A stretch of DNA of 64,000 nt from Cannabis sativa (taxonomy: Eukaryota > Streptophyta > Magnoliopsida > Rosales > Cannabaceae), in the NCBI RefSeq assembly GCF_029168945.1, contig NC_083604.1, positions 9,664,812 to 9,728,811 of the forward strand, given 5' to 3'. Under the pieces are notes generated by a model that was not told the origin of the DNA, did no database searches, and saw only the letters and a program-made list of their open reading frames with translations. Each line of letters begins with the position of its first letter. The stretch's first letter is position 1. Shown piece after piece: positions 10,082 through 22,299 of the stretch. A program made the translations under genes and the position numbers.

Positions 10082-13000
10082 TGTTGGGTTTTGTGCCCTA
10101 AATAAAACCCATTACAATCTGATTAGTTATCAATTCAGAATTTTGAAGTGATTTATGTTTACATGTATGTTACATGTTTATGGTTTAATGTATACATTTG
10201 ATATATGCACAAAATCAGTTAAATCCAGAACATATAGTTATTCACAATTACAGTATTGTCAATACAGTGGAATGTGATTGTGATTATATGATTCAAAAGA
10301 TTTGGTCCCTGTTCATCAGTGTTTTGGATTTACACTGATGTGATAATCAGCGATGAAGTATACTTACACTTGGAGTAAGTGTTATGTTCTTTCCAGGACA
10401 TTGGTAAAGTATACTAGTTTCGAATGTATGGAGTATACATTGGACTGGACCGATATTGAACTTAGTCAAAGATATTGTAAACTTACCGTAATATCTTTCC
10501 AAGTCAATATCAGAAGTTGATCTTAGATTAAGAGAATCTAAATCCTGATATGCTTAGGCTCAATCTCAGGAGTGCTATTCATGTTCTTTGATTTATTAGT
10601 TAGGCCTACTTTTGGGTCAGGGTGATACGTATATTTTTGGAACATGATAGCATAACTGAGTGGGAGTGCTGAACATAAATATGGAAATCTATAGCTTCTA
10701 CTGGTGTATAGAAGTAAAGTGATGATTCCCTTCGAGCTTAGTTAAATAGAAGTAAATGGATGAGCTCTTGTTTCAGTGACTATACATTAGATCACTAAAA
10801 CATCATTTACAGGTAACTAAGTGTTTTAAAGGGCAAAATACATTGAGGGGTGTAAACGGTAAATTGGTCCCGTCTCGATGTAAATCATCTATATAGAGGA
10901 TCTTTTAATCACATTAAGATTATAACAATGGTTAAATGAGATAGCATATTGATATCGTGAAACATATAATATGCTCTATATAAGTCTGAGAGTGCAATTC
11001 CAAGTTCTAAGAGTGGATTCAACAAGGAATTAATAAGTTAGGGATTTATTTGGTGAATCGGTTCAACTTATTGGAAGCTCAGCATATAGATCCATGGTCC
11101 CCATTCTAGTTGAGACTATACTTTTTGTAAGACTCTATAATTGATTTATGATTAATCAATTATAATTCTAGAAGTTAGACTATGTCTAATTTGTGAATTC
11201 TCACAGTTTAAGGATGAAATTGTAAATAAAAGGGTTTCTAGGTTTAATTATTAATTAAGAGACTTTGTATGTCTAATTAATAATTATATATTAAATGACA
11301 ATATTATTTAATAATCTATTTTAGTTATTAAATAATTAGTTTTGGCATTTAAATGGTTAGAATTGGAAAAATGGCATTTTTGGAGAAATAGAAATAAAAT
11401 TGAGGAAACTGCAAAATCCATGTGAGGCTCATACACACCATGGCCGGCCACATGTTTGCTTGTTTCCCAATTATTATTTTCAATTTTAATTGCCATGTAA
11501 TTGCTAATCAAAGCCTAGCAATAATAGGAAAGTGGTGGATCACACTAAATAAGGCAGTTATTCAATTACACAGTAAAAGAGGAAACTGCTTATTTGGAAA
11601 GTTGTGTTCTCCCTTCTCCCTATATATAGCAGTCCTTGTTCTCTTCTCTTGTATGCTTGATAACCCACGAAAATAAGAGAGAAATTTCAAAATTCCTTGT
11701 GAGAGAGAAGTGCCTGTTGGGTTTTATGCCCTAAATAAAACTCTTTACAATCTGATTAGTTATCAATATAAGAAATTTGAAGTGATTAATGTTTGCATGA
11801 ATTTTACATGCTAATGGTTTAATATGTTTATTACATTCACACACACAAAATCAGTTAAATCCAGATCATATGTTTATTCACAATTACAGTATCGTCAACA
11901 CAGTGGAATTTGATTGTGATCATATGAATCAAAAGAATAAGTCCCTGTTTCATCAGTGTTTTGGATTTACACTAATGTGATAATCAGCGATGATGTGTAC
12001 TTACACTTGGAGTAAGTGTTATGTTCTTTCCAGGACATTAGTAAAGTATACTAGTTTCGAATGTATGGAGTATACATTGGACTGGACCGATATTGCAACT
12101 AAGTTAAGATATTACAAACTTACCGTTATATATCTTTCTAAGTCAATATTAGTAGTTGATCTTAAGATTAAAAGAATCTAAATCCTGATATGCTTAGGCT
12201 CAACTCAGGAGTGCTATTCATGTTCTTTGATTTATTAGTTAAGCCTACTTTTGGGTCAGGGTGATACGTATATTTTGGGAACATGATAGTATGATTGAGT
12301 GGGAGTGCTGAACATAAATATGGAATCTATAGCTTCTACTGGTGTATAGAAGTCAAGTGATGATTCCCTTCGAGCTTAGCAAATAGAAGTAAATGGATGA
12401 GCTCTTGTTTAACTGACTAATTATTAGATCACTAAACACCATTTACAGGTAGCTAAGTGTTTTAAGGAGCAAAATACATTGAGGGGGTGATAACAGTAAA
12501 ATTATCCCATATTGATGTAAATCATCTATATAGAGGATCTTTAAATCACAATAAGATTATAACAATGGTTAAATGAGATAGCATATCTATATCGTGGAAC
12601 ATATAATATGCTCTATATAAGTCTGAGAGTGCAATTCTAAATTCTAAGAGTGGATTCAACGAAGAATTAATAAGTAGGAATTTACTTGGTAAATTCGGTT
12701 CACTTATTGGAAGCTCAGCGTATAGATCCATGGTCCCCATTCTAGTTGAGAACATTCTACTTGTAAGACTCAATAATTGATTCGTGATTAGTCAATTATA
12801 ATTCTAAATTTAGACTATGTCTAATTTGTGAATTTTCACTAAGCAGGGGTGAAATTGTAAAGAAAAGAGATTCTAGGTTTATTTATTTATTAATAGACTT
12901 TATATGTCTAGTTAATAATTAAATTAAATGACAATATTATTTAATAATCTATTTTAGTTATTAAATAATTAGTTTTGGCATTTAAATGGTTTAAATTTGA

Positions 13001-13894
13001 AAATTGGCGTTTTTGAGAAAATAGAAATAAAATTTGTGAAAACTGCAAAATCAAGTGGGGCCCATTATCTACACCATGGCCGACCACTTGTTTGACTTTT
13101 TCAAATTGATATTTTCATTATTTTAATGCCAAATAATTCCTAACCTAAACCTAGTAGTTGCCTATAAATAGAAAGTGATGGCTCATTCAAATAATAAGTT
13201 TTCAATAACCTTTTCTGACAAAAATTTCTCTCTTCAGAAAAACTGAGCCTTTCCCTTTTTCTATACCTTGGCCGAAACCCCTCTTCTCTTTTCCTCTTCT
13301 ATATTTCGACCCTAGTGAAAGAGTGAGTGCCCACACACAGCAAGCAGTAACTCAATCATAGATTGGAAGACTGTGAAGGATCAAACTCAAAGAGAAGGAT
13401 ATTCAGGCTCAGATCTTGATTATACTCTGCGACAGAAAGGATACAAAGGTTAGAGATCTGAGTGGAAGGAGACATTAATTCCGCTGCATCAATGTAAGGT
13501 TTTCTTAACTTTATATGTGTTTATTTTATCGTTTTAGAAAGTTCATATTTAGGGTGTTAAACAACATACTCGTGAGTAGATCTAAGATCCTGGTAAAATA
13601 ATATCCAACATTGCCCACACACATCACTCAGTACCTCAATCATAGTTTGGAAGACTGTGAAGGATCACATCCAACTGAAAGACATTCGGGCTCAGATCTT
13701 GATTATACTCTGCTACAGACAGGAATCAAGGGTTAGAGATCTGAGTGGAAGGAGACACTTAATTCCGCTGCCATCACTGTAAGTTATTCTTAACTTTTAT
13801 GTGTTTAGTTTATCGTTTTAGAAGTTCATATTTAGGTTGTTAAATCAACATACTTATGAGTAGATCTAAGATCCTGGTAAAATTAATTCCAACA
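10082..13894 (+). mobile_element. Solo LTR, ~1.9-kb family, copy A (outer)
   Basis: Starts TGTTGGG, ends CCAACA, and is flanked by GGATA duplications. Without the nested copy (11715-13610 plus a 5-bp duplication) it is 1912 bp. There is no primer-binding site, polypurine tract or pol frame, so it is a solo LTR rather than a complete element. It has a hairpin at its 5' tip, a TATATATAG promoter-like box near 11622, and near its 3' end a GTAAG resembling a splice donor. Without internal sequence I cannot assign copia or gypsy; the TGTTGG/CCAACA tips fit either. Confidence 0.85.
11715..13610 (+). mobile_element. Solo LTR, ~1.9-kb family, copy B nested in copy A
   Basis: Starts TGTTGGG and ends CCAACA; 1896 bp. 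It interrupts copy A within GTGCC. The flanks read GTGCC (11710-11714) and TTGCC (13611-13615), a 5-bp duplication with one change. It is collinear with copy A throughout and in the same orientation. A TATAAATAG box lies near 13163. Small frames such as one at 11990-12181 recur in other copies only because the DNA is homologous. Confidence 0.88.
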
Positions 13895-13899
13895 GGATA

Positions 13900-15190
13900 A
13901 TGGTGTCACGAAACCAAAACCTATGAGCTTGTGGACTCCAAATGAGATGAAGAGGGCCAATTTTAATTTGAAGGCTATGCATGCTATATTCAATGCAGTG
14001 TCCACAAATCAGTTGAAGGTCATTGCGAACTGTGAGATGGCCAAGAGGCTTGGGAAAAACTACGAATTAAAAATGAAGGAACAGATGCTGTACAGAAATC
14101 CCATCTTCGTGCTTTGGCAAAAGCGTTTGAAGATTTATCAATGGAGGAAGAAGAAACGGTGGCTGAGTTCCATGCTAAATTGTGTGACATATCAAATGAA
14201 TCTTATGCTTTGGGAAAGACTTATTCAAATGCAAAGCTGGTTCGTAAAGTCCTTGGAGTTCTACCTAGGAGATTTATGTCTAAAGTAACCTCCATTGAAG
14301 AAATGAGAAACGTGGAGGAACTGGATCTTGATGAACTGATTGGATCCTTGCAGAATTATGAAATGTCATTAACAAGGTGGAAGAATGAAAAAAAGAAGAA
14401 GGATGTGAACAAAGAAAAAGGGGACAACAGTATTGCGTTCGTTCACAAAGAAGAAAAGAAGTCTATCCCAGATTTGTCTGCTGGTTCCTCAGATGAGGTT
14501 GTAGATTTGCTGACCAAGAATTATGCAAACTTTTTGAAAAAGAAGTACAAGAAATTGTGTTCTGAGGGTAAGGAAAATGTTCCCAAAAGAAATCCTCTTG
14601 GGAACTTCTGGCATGGTCAGCAACCCAGTGACAATAAGAGCATGGGCATTCAGTGTAGAGAATGTGATTGGTTCGGACACATTCAGGCCGAGTGTGCCAA
14701 CACTCTCAAAAAGAAGAAAGCCCTTGTTGCCACCTGGAGCGATAGTGATGAAGAAAGAGATTCTATTGTAAGCAAAAGTTTTGATGAGGATAAACATGTA
14801 GTGGCTTTAATGGCTCAAAGTCATCATTCTGTTGAATCTAAGGATGATGGAGTCTCCACTGTGTCTGAAGCCGACAGCAATGGAAGACAAAATGCATATG
14901 AAGAGATGTTTGCTCAGTGGGAATATATGACCAAGCAGATTAGAGGTCTGAATAGTGCCAAGAAGCAGATAGAGTCTGAAAAAGTCAAGCTAAAGGACAC
15001 TGTTAAGAATCTCAACAAACTTCTTGATGAGAAGGACAATGAGATCTACAAGCTTTTAGCTGAACTCATAAGAGCTAAACAGGCTTTAGAGTTTATCCCT
15101 CCAGGAACGGCTGCCATCAATCAAACTCTTCAATTTCAAAAACCTTATGGTGATCGAACCTCTATCGGATACAAGATGTTGTATAAGTAA
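13900..15190 (+). pseudogene. copia gag, central and C-terminal part, frameshifted
   Basis: After the nested LTR the gag frame resumes as NGVTKPKPMSLWTPNEMKRANFN. A frameshift falls near 14040-14110, where the frame ending in ANCEMAK gives way to the one reading LRALAKAFEDLSMEEEETV. From there 358 codons are open to the stop at 15188-15190. A CCHC knuckle is visible (CRECDWFGHIQAEC, about residues 181-194 of that frame). A Lys/Glu-rich coiled-coil-like tail follows (around NSAKKQIESEKVKLKDTV). The UBN2-type capsid and the single knuckle fit a SIRE-like gag. The frameshift and the upstream stop leave no intact gag. Confidence 0.8.
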
Positions 15191-15526
15191 GGAGATAACT
15201 TGGGGGTAGAAGAGTCCATTACACCAGTGATCAAGGATGACAAGCAATCATCATTTCCCTCAACACTTGAGTCCTCAGACCCCACTGGAAAATTCCATGT
15301 TCCATCTGGACCTACCAAGGTGAAGTTAGAAGGAAGAAGAATTACCCCAAATAATATATCTTAGATGGAGAGATTCATCCCAGTGTGTCACTTCTGTAAT
15401 AGGAGGGGTCATATTCGACCAAGATGGTATAAGCTGCAGAACTACTTGAAAGCTATGATCAATCGACCTAAGAGTTTTTAAAAACCCAATAAAACTCGAA
15501 AGGAAGGATCTCAATGTGAGTGGAGA
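15191..15526 (+). pseudogene. gag-pol junction with degenerate second zinc knuckle
   Basis: The same reading direction continues through stops (for example TAG near 15361 and TAA near 15479). Recognisable text includes CHFCNRRGHIRPRWYKL. This is a second CCHC-type knuckle whose last Cys is replaced by Trp, a motif that precedes the protease in SIRE-like elements. It links the gag above to the protease below and confirms one decayed gag-pol polyprotein. Confidence 0.65.
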
Positions 15527-16300
15527 TTGAGGTCTGATCGTGAATTGAATGTTGGGTTGGTTGCTCAAGTTTCACTGTCTGCATTTCTGGAAGGACAATG
15601 GTACTTGGATAGTGGTTGCTCTCGACACATGACTGGCAACAAGAAATTGTTAGTCAATTACAAAGAAGCAAAGGAGGGAGCTGTCACTTTTGGTGATGGA
15701 AATAAGGGCCAGATTATTGGAAAAGGAGACTTGGTGATGAGTAGAGCTGCACCTCTTACTGAAGTACTGTATGTGAAAGGACTCAAGGCAAATCTGATAA
15801 GCATCGGTCAACTTTGTGATGCAAATTACACTGTAAGTTTTTCTAAAACTCATTGTTTAGTTTCATCTGATGGGTGCTCAGTCTTAATAGGGAAGAGATC
15901 TAGTGATGGTAGTTATTTGTTGGACAATGTTGTCCTATGTAATAGTGCATCATTGGATAAATCAGATATTGGAGACTTTACTGCTATTCCAAAAGTTGTA
16001 ACCAAAAGAAATAAGAGTGTTAAATTATCACCTCGTCTTTCAAGAGCTCATTCACTATTATTAGTGCTATTGTATGGTCTTCTAAATCTTATACTGTTGA
16101 ATCTTGGGTTTAAACAAAGAAATGATGATGTTTCTGTCCTAGTGTATGCTGGTTTTGATCATGTTGTACATCGTACTCCCTTACTTCAAAAGAAATATGA
16201 TACACACATGATATGTTGTCTAGTGTTCCTCATTGCTTGTTTATGTGTTATCATGTGTGATAATAAAAGTTCCACAAACATTCCTCAAAATGCATGTTGA
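15527..16300 (+). pseudogene. copia protease domain with non-pol tail
   Basis: A 257-codon open frame carries the retropepsin-like motif WYLDSGCSRHMTG (about residues 26-38; catalytic Asp in DSG), then GDGNKGQIIGKGD and LTEVLYVKGLKANLISIGQLCD, all typical of copia protease. Homology fades after about residue 150. The expected GAG-pre-integrase HxxLGH block and the integrase never appear, and the rest is hydrophobic low-complexity sequence. Pol was therefore deleted or replaced close after the protease. The enzyme would cleave the gag-pol polyprotein inside the particle, but gag upstream is broken. Confidence 0.8.
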
Positions 16301-17607
16301 CTCAAAATATATAGATAACAGATATCATTTTTTAGAATTGGTTGAGTAAAAATACATTGGATAATCACATATTATTCTTAATGCTCTCTTGAATTTTTGT
16401 TTAATAAAGCCTTGAATTCTCGTATTAATGTGTACAACTTGAAAAGTTTTTTTTTATGTGTTCAATCTGATTAATTCGTTGTGATATATGATCATTATCT
16501 TTCTCATTTTGTTCAGCTAAGCCTTGATTGCTATCATTTTTTTTTCTATGAGGCACTTCATGTCCCATCTACAGGTTCTCCAATTCTATCGAGGAAGCTC
16601 TAAATAGGTGAATTTTTTAGGATCTTTTGAACCTTTATTTTTCCCAGCTAAAAAGGCTACCTCTCTTAGATGCAATGGGAAGAGCTCTCTTTAGTCCATT
16701 TACTAATAAGTAGTATGCTTCTTCTATATTAGTATTTCTGATTAAAAGAGGACGGCTACATCTCTGAGGGAGAGTGAAAGCCGTAGCTGGTTGCAAAAGA
16801 AAGAGCCGCAGTGTCTGAAGATAGAAAAGGCAGAAAAAAATGGGCAGCTTAATAAAAATTTGTGAGAGTGAGCCAATGTTCTCACTTGAGGTCACTAGCA
16901 CACACCGAAGAAAAATCTTGGTTCAAAATCCTGTAAAAAAAATTCCTTGTTTATTGTTTTTCTCAAGTGTGTGAATATGCGGATTAGAAGAAGTTGTCTC
17001 ATCTCTTTATTAAGTATGGCTCATTGTGAAGTTGAATGAATTTGTTCTTTGCTCAAATGATCATTGCTCACTTGTTAATTGATTAGGCCACTCATTGTGT
17101 TTCCTCTTTACAAGTTGAACATGTTAATTCTTGAGATATATCATTTGGCATGTTTTTGATTGAAATAAAACTAAATCTCATTTGTAGCATCATTCGTAAT
17201 ATCGTTGTGATCTGATTATTTTGCTTGGTCAATATCTCATTTGTTTATATCTAATATCCATATGTTTTAGGTCATGTTGTGAGATGGTTTGACTTTCTAC
17301 TCTAATGTTGTAATAGATACTTTGGAATTTCTTTGCAATGAGGAGTCTATGTTGCATTTTCTGTCACCATTTAGGGGGAGCTCTTTGATAAACTTCTTAT
17401 TTTCTTAGGGGGAGAATTTGGCTTAGGACAATATTATTGACATGGATTATGCTCAATGAAGGGGTATAAATACTTATCCTTTGTGTAAAGTGGTGCATTT
17501 GCTGTTTGGTTGTTTAAAGTGTTTGCTTTCCTGTTTATTTAGGCTCTGTTATATTTTGATGGTTGCTTTGTTTTGCACTGGTATTGTTGTCATTGACCAT
17601 AATTTGT
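16301..17607 (+). other. Non-coding 3' part of the copia body
   Basis: No frame has pol similarity. The region contains repeated purine tracts (TTTAGGGGGAGCTC near 17371, CTTAGGGGGAGAATTTGG near 17405) before the terminal one. Such multiple tracts occur upstream of the 3' LTR in SIRE-like elements. This may be the element's own 3' untranslated region joined to the protease by a large internal deletion. Confidence 0.5.
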
Positions 17608-17619
17608 CAAGGGGGAGAT
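17608..17619 (+). promoter_or_regulatory. Polypurine tract
   Basis: CAAGGGGGAGAT lies directly before TGTAAGAACTA. This is the expected layout of the plus-strand primer just upstream of a 3' LTR. Confidence 0.7.
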
Positions 17620-18299
17620 TGTAAGAACTATTATTTTCTGTAGTGACAAATTATGTCCAGTTGCATTCCAGTTGCGTCTGAGACTCGTAGTGTTTTGTCT
17701 GGGGTTCGTACTGTTATTGTTAGTCCACGTCAGCAAAGATATTTTAGGTTTTAATTGTTCAGATGGTAACAGCTGTCTTATTCAGGTTTCTTGGTTTAGC
17801 TGGGTATAAATACGATTTCTGGGTATTATGTTGACGAACTTTTTGATCGGAGATTAGGGATTACGTTTCTTTCTTCTTGTTTCTTCTTTATGTTCCATGG
17901 AAGGTGATCTTTGAGCTTGGAGGTATTACTCCATAGTTGCAGATCAGAGCTTGAAGATGTTGAGTTCAGACTGAAGGGATTTCAGTATCATTTTCATCAC
18001 CAGATCTGAAGGGAGTTCAGATTCAAGAAGTGTTGAAGAGAGCTCATCATTCACACAAGGGGATCTTGTGTCTCCAATCAAGGTTCTTAGTTGGTATGGG
18101 TATAGATTCACTGTATTTTGTAAAAGAGTGTATTGTTTACAATATTGTTGGTTTTTGTAAGATACATCTTTGAATATAGTGAAAGTTATTACCCTGGTTC
18201 GGGGAACCCAAGCACTAGCCGCCTAGAATGAGTTTCTAGGGCAGGTGAAGCTTGTAAAATTCTGGTGTTGAATCTTTGATTTTGTTCTTTTTATATTCA
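17620..18299 (+). repeat. Putative 3' LTR of the copia element, unlike its left LTR
   Basis: Begins TGTAAGAACTA right after the polypurine tract and contains a TATA-like GGGTATAAATACG near 17800. The right end is uncertain: TTCA at 18299 is the best TG...CA candidate, and no target duplication was found. The sequence has no resemblance to the 190-bp LTR at the left end, so the two ends do not come from one element. One stretch (ACACAAGGGGATCTTGTGT) has the same small-hairpin style as the TRIM internal domain. Confidence 0.5.
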
Positions 18300-18689
18300 A
18301 GCTTAAATCAAGATTAAATCAATCTAAATATGAAAAAGATAGGTTAGACAAGAACTTGGAGTTTACAACATCTAAACGTCTACTTACACAGAACTCTCCA
18401 GACACAGGATCCCACAGAGTTAGAACCTATCCCCCACATCAGACTGGCAGAGTGCATACGTTAGCACTGCTAACTTTTGAGGTTTGTTGACTAAGAACCA
18501 AGCGACTAACAAGAACACATTCGATAAGCTTACTTACTTGGCATGCATTTCTTAAAGTCACCATTAATACTTAGAATTTTTGAGATGCTTCTAAGCGATT
18601 CAAGGACCAACCCCATGGTGATTAACAAACAAAAGAACAAAAAAAAAAAAAGCAACGACTTAAATAAGTGAAGTCGCGGATGCATGTGT
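18300..18689. other. Unassigned sequence between LTR and minisatellite
   Basis: About 390 bp of mixed composition with a short poly(A) run near 18638. I see no frame, inverted repeat or element end. Confidence 0.4.
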
Positions 18690-19260
18690 GACTGTGAGTG
18701 CATGCATTGTGTTGTGTGTGTGCATTGAGGGCTCGCGTGCGAGCTCATGTGAGGGGCCCACATGCGAGACATCGTGCATGAATGCAAGTGTGTGTGTTGC
18801 ATGCATGTGTGTGTTTATGTGTGTTGGGGGCTAACATGCGAGCCCATGTGTGAGGCTTGCATGCGAGTCGTGCACGCATGCGGGTGTGTGTGTGTTTTGC
18901 ATGCATGTGTATGTTGAGGGCTCGCGTGAGAGCCCATGTGGAGGGCTCACATGCAACCCGTGCATGCATGCAGGTGTGTGTGTGTGTTGCATGCATGTGT
19001 GTGCATTGGGAGCTCGCGTGCAAGCCCATGTAGGGGGCTCTCATGCAAGCTGTGCATGCATGCAAGTGTGTGTATTGTGTGTGCATTGGGGGCTCGCGTG
19101 CGATCCGTGCATGCATGCAGGTGTGTGTGTGTATTGTGTTCATGTGTGTGTTGTGTGTGTACGTTGGGGGCTCACATGCGAGCCCATGTGGGGGGCTCGC
19201 AAGAGAGTCATGCATGTATGCGGGTGTGTGTGTGTGTGTGTTTCGTGGGTTGTAAGTGTA
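18690..19260. repeat. GC-rich minisatellite, ~80-95-bp unit, about six copies
   Basis: The word GGCTCGCGTG or a variant recurs near 18732, 18828, 18920, 19012, 19091 and 19170. It is each time followed by AGCCCATGTG (lost in the fifth copy), a GTGCATGCATGC block and a (TG)n run. Early units are about 92-96 bp and later ones about 79 bp. The alternating purine-pyrimidine blocks (TGTGTG, GCATGCATG) could favour Z-DNA. Cys-rich frames of up to 156 codons exist on both strands, but they are repeat translations with no known domain. Confidence 0.8.
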
Positions 19261-19645
19261 AGGTAAGATTTGAATGCATATTTACGAGAATATTATTAGA
19301 GGAAGAATAAAAAGATAAGATGTGTAAGAAAAAAGCGTACAAGCGTGCTTCCTGCAAGCTCTGAAAGTTAGGAGGTACGGATAGTGGAGGCACTGCACCT
19401 ATAAGGTCTGAGGAGTACTCGACCAAAGGTACGCTGCAAGCACCATCTCTGTGATCTGGGATCACCTAATACTAGACAAAGCAACGAGGCACAAGACCAC
19501 CTCCTGCATCCGCATTCTGCAGCGCAAAAGTGACAACTTATCTATTTGAGACAACTATGTAAATCAGGCCATTAGACCATATAAATACCCTATTCTTAAG
19601 TGTGAGAGGAGATTAGAAAATTAATTGTGTAAGTCACATGTACAA
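19261..19645. other. Unassigned sequence left of solo LTR D
   Basis: No frame or element end recognised. A TATAAATACC near 19583 followed by transcript-like sequence could be the promoter part of another LTR, but no partner copy is present. Confidence 0.35.
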
Positions 19646-19865
19646 TGTTGAGATTTTATGCCCTAAATAAAACCCATTTTAATATAATCTTATTTGTTAT
19701 TAATAAAATATTAGAAGTCATTTATGTTTAGATGTCTTTTTCATGCTTTTGGTTTGATATACAATTTCTGTTAAATCTAGAACATATTGTAACTCACAAT
19801 TACAGTGATGTCAACACAGTGGAAGGTAATTGGGATTATTTGCTTTAAAAGTTTATGTCTCATGA

Positions 19866-21765
19866 TGTTGGAATTTATTTTACCAGGATCTTAGATCTAC
19901 TCACAAGTATGTTGTTTAAACACCCTAAATATGAACTTTCTAAAACGATAAATTAAACACATATAAAGTTAAGAAAACCTTACATTGATGCAGCGGAATT
20001 AATGTCTCCTTCCGCTCAGATCTCTAACCCTTGTATCCTTTCTGTAGCAGAGTATAATCAAGATCTAAGCCCAAATGTCCTTCTTCTTCAAGTTTGATCC
20101 TTCACAGTCTTCCAATCTATGATTGAGTTACTGCTTGCTGTGTGTGGGCACTTACTCTTTCACTAGGGTTCGAAATTTAAGAAGAGAAAAGAGAGGGATG
20201 GTTTCGGCCAGGTATAGAAAGTGGGGAAGGCTCAGTTTTTCTGAAGAGAGAAATTTCTATCAGAAAACTAATGAAAGCTTGTAAATTGACTGAGCCATCA
20301 CTTTCTATTTATAGGCAACTACTAAGTTTAAGTTACGAATTATTTGGCATTAAAATAATTAAAAAATCAATTTGAAACTCCACAATAAGTGGCCGGCCAA
20401 GGTGTAGTAGTGGGCCCCACTTGATTTTGCAGTTTTATCAAATTTTATTTCTATTTTCTCAAAAACGCCAATTTTCCAATTCTAACCTTTTAAATAGCAA
20501 AACTAATTATTTAATAACTAAAATAGATTATTAAATAATATTGTCATTTAATTTAATTATTAACTAGACATATAAAGTCCATTAATAAATAAATAAACCT
20601 AGAATCTCTTTTCTTTACAATTTCACCTCTGCTTAGTGAAAATCCATAAAATTAGACATAGTATAACTTTAGAATTATAATTGATCAATCACGAATCAAT
20701 TAATGAGTCTTACAAGCAGAATGTTCTCAACTAGAATGGGGACCATGGATCTATATGCTGAGCTTCCAATAAGTGAACCAAATTTACCAAGTAAATTCCT
20801 ACTTATTAATTCTTCGTTGAATCCACTCTTAGAATTTAGAATTACACTCTCAGACTTAAATAGAGCATATTATATGTTTCACGATATCAATATGCTATCT
20901 CATTTAACCATTGTTATAATCTTATTGTGATTTAAAGATCCTCTATATAGATGATCTACATCGAGATGGGATTTCTTTACTGTTCTCACCCCTCAATGTA
21001 TTTTGCCCCTTAAAACACTTAGCTACCTGTAAATGGTGTTTAGTGATCTAATAATTAGTCAGTTAAACAAGAGCTCATCCATTTACTTCTATTTGCTAAG
21101 CTCGAAGGGAATCATCACTTGACTTCTATACACCAGTAGAAGCTATAGATTCCATATTTATGTTCAGCACTCCCACTCAATCATACTATCATGTTCCCAA
21201 AATATACGTATCACCCTGACCTAAAAGTAGGCTTAACTAATAAATCAAAGAACATGAATAGCACTCCTGAGTTGAGCCTAAGCATATCAGGATTTAGATT
21301 ATTTTAATCTTAAGATCAACTACTGATATTGACTTGGAAAGATATATATATATAACGGTAAGTTTGTAATATCTTAACTTAGTTGCAATATCGGTCCAGT
21401 CCAATGTATACTCCATACATTCGAAACTAGTATACTTTACTAATGTCCTGAAAAGAACATAACACTTACTCCAAGTGTAAGTACACATCATCGCTGATTA
21501 TCACATTAGTGTAAACCCAATAACACTGATGAAACAGGGACCAAGTCTTTTGATTCATATAATCACAATCACATTCCACTGTGTTGACGATACTGTAATT
21601 GTGAATAAACATATGATCTGGATTTAACTTATTCTGTGTGTAAATGTAATAAACATATTAAACCATTAGCATATAAAATTCATGCAAACATCAATCACTT
21701 CAAATTTCTTATATTGATAACTAATCAGATTGTAAAGAGTTTTATTTAGGGCATAAAACCCAACA
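19866..21765 (-). mobile_element. Solo LTR, ~1.9-kb family, copy C nested in D
   Basis: In plus orientation it starts TGTTGG and ends CCAACA, but the family sequence reads on the minus strand. It is 1900 bp, flanked by perfect CATGA duplications (19861-19865 and 21766-21770). It is very similar to copy B: a 75-codon antisense frame at 20703-20930 matches one at 12546-12773 with only a few substitutions. That suggests recent spread; the frame itself has no recognisable function. Confidence 0.9.
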
Positions 21766-22299
21766 CATGATTCATCAATGCACTAAATTTACATCGATGT
21801 GGTAGTTATATTAGTGATAAAGTTTACTTACACCATGGATAAGTGTTATGTCCTTTCCAAGGTATTGGTAAAGTATGCTAATATCGAATGTATGGAGTAT
21901 ATATTGAACTGGACCGATATTGAACATGGTAAAGATATTATAAATTTACTGTTGTATCTTTCTAAGTCAATATCACCAAGTTGATCTTAAATCAAAAGAT
22001 CTTAATCCTTATATGGTTATGTTCGATCTCAAGAGTGTTATTTATGTTCTTAGAGTTATTCGTTGAAGCTTACCAATTGGTTCGAGCCCAGACATACATC
22101 TTGGAGATATGATAGTACAATTGAGTGGGAGCACTAATCATAAATACGAAATCTATAGCTTCTATTTAGACATAGAAGTGAAATGATGCATTCCTTTGAG
22201 CTTGGCTTAGTAAAGATAAATGGAAGAGCTCTTATTTTAGTAATTATATTAGTTTATTGAAATATCATTTATAGGAAGCTAAGTATTTTAAGGATAAAA

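Larger units (their letters stand above)
9703..17619 (+). mobile_element. SIRE-like Ty1/copia internal region, defective and interrupted
   Basis: The order is primer-binding site, leader, gag (split by nested solo LTRs at 10082-13894), a second zinc-knuckle region, a protease domain, then about 1.6 kb without pol and a polypurine tract. The gag with a long charged tail, the second CCHC-like knuckle before the WYLDSGCSRHMTG protease motif, and several GGGGGAG tracts near the 3' end resemble the SIRE/Maximus group of plant copia elements. Integrase, reverse transcriptase and RNase H are absent, so the copy is non-autonomous. Confidence 0.75.

Noticed and set aside
12546..12773. A 75-codon frame conserved at 20703-20930
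   Set aside because: The similarity is explained by both being copies of the same LTR. The frame is antisense in each and broken in the other copies.
17955..18020. CTGAAGGGA words resembling miR159/miR319
   Set aside because: No hairpin precursor, and the match is partial. The region is part of an LTR.
18745..19266. Cys/His-rich frames of up to 156 codons on both strands, resembling a secreted Cys-rich protein
   Set aside because: They arise from (TG)n and GCATGC minisatellite units read in any frame; no signal peptide or start context.
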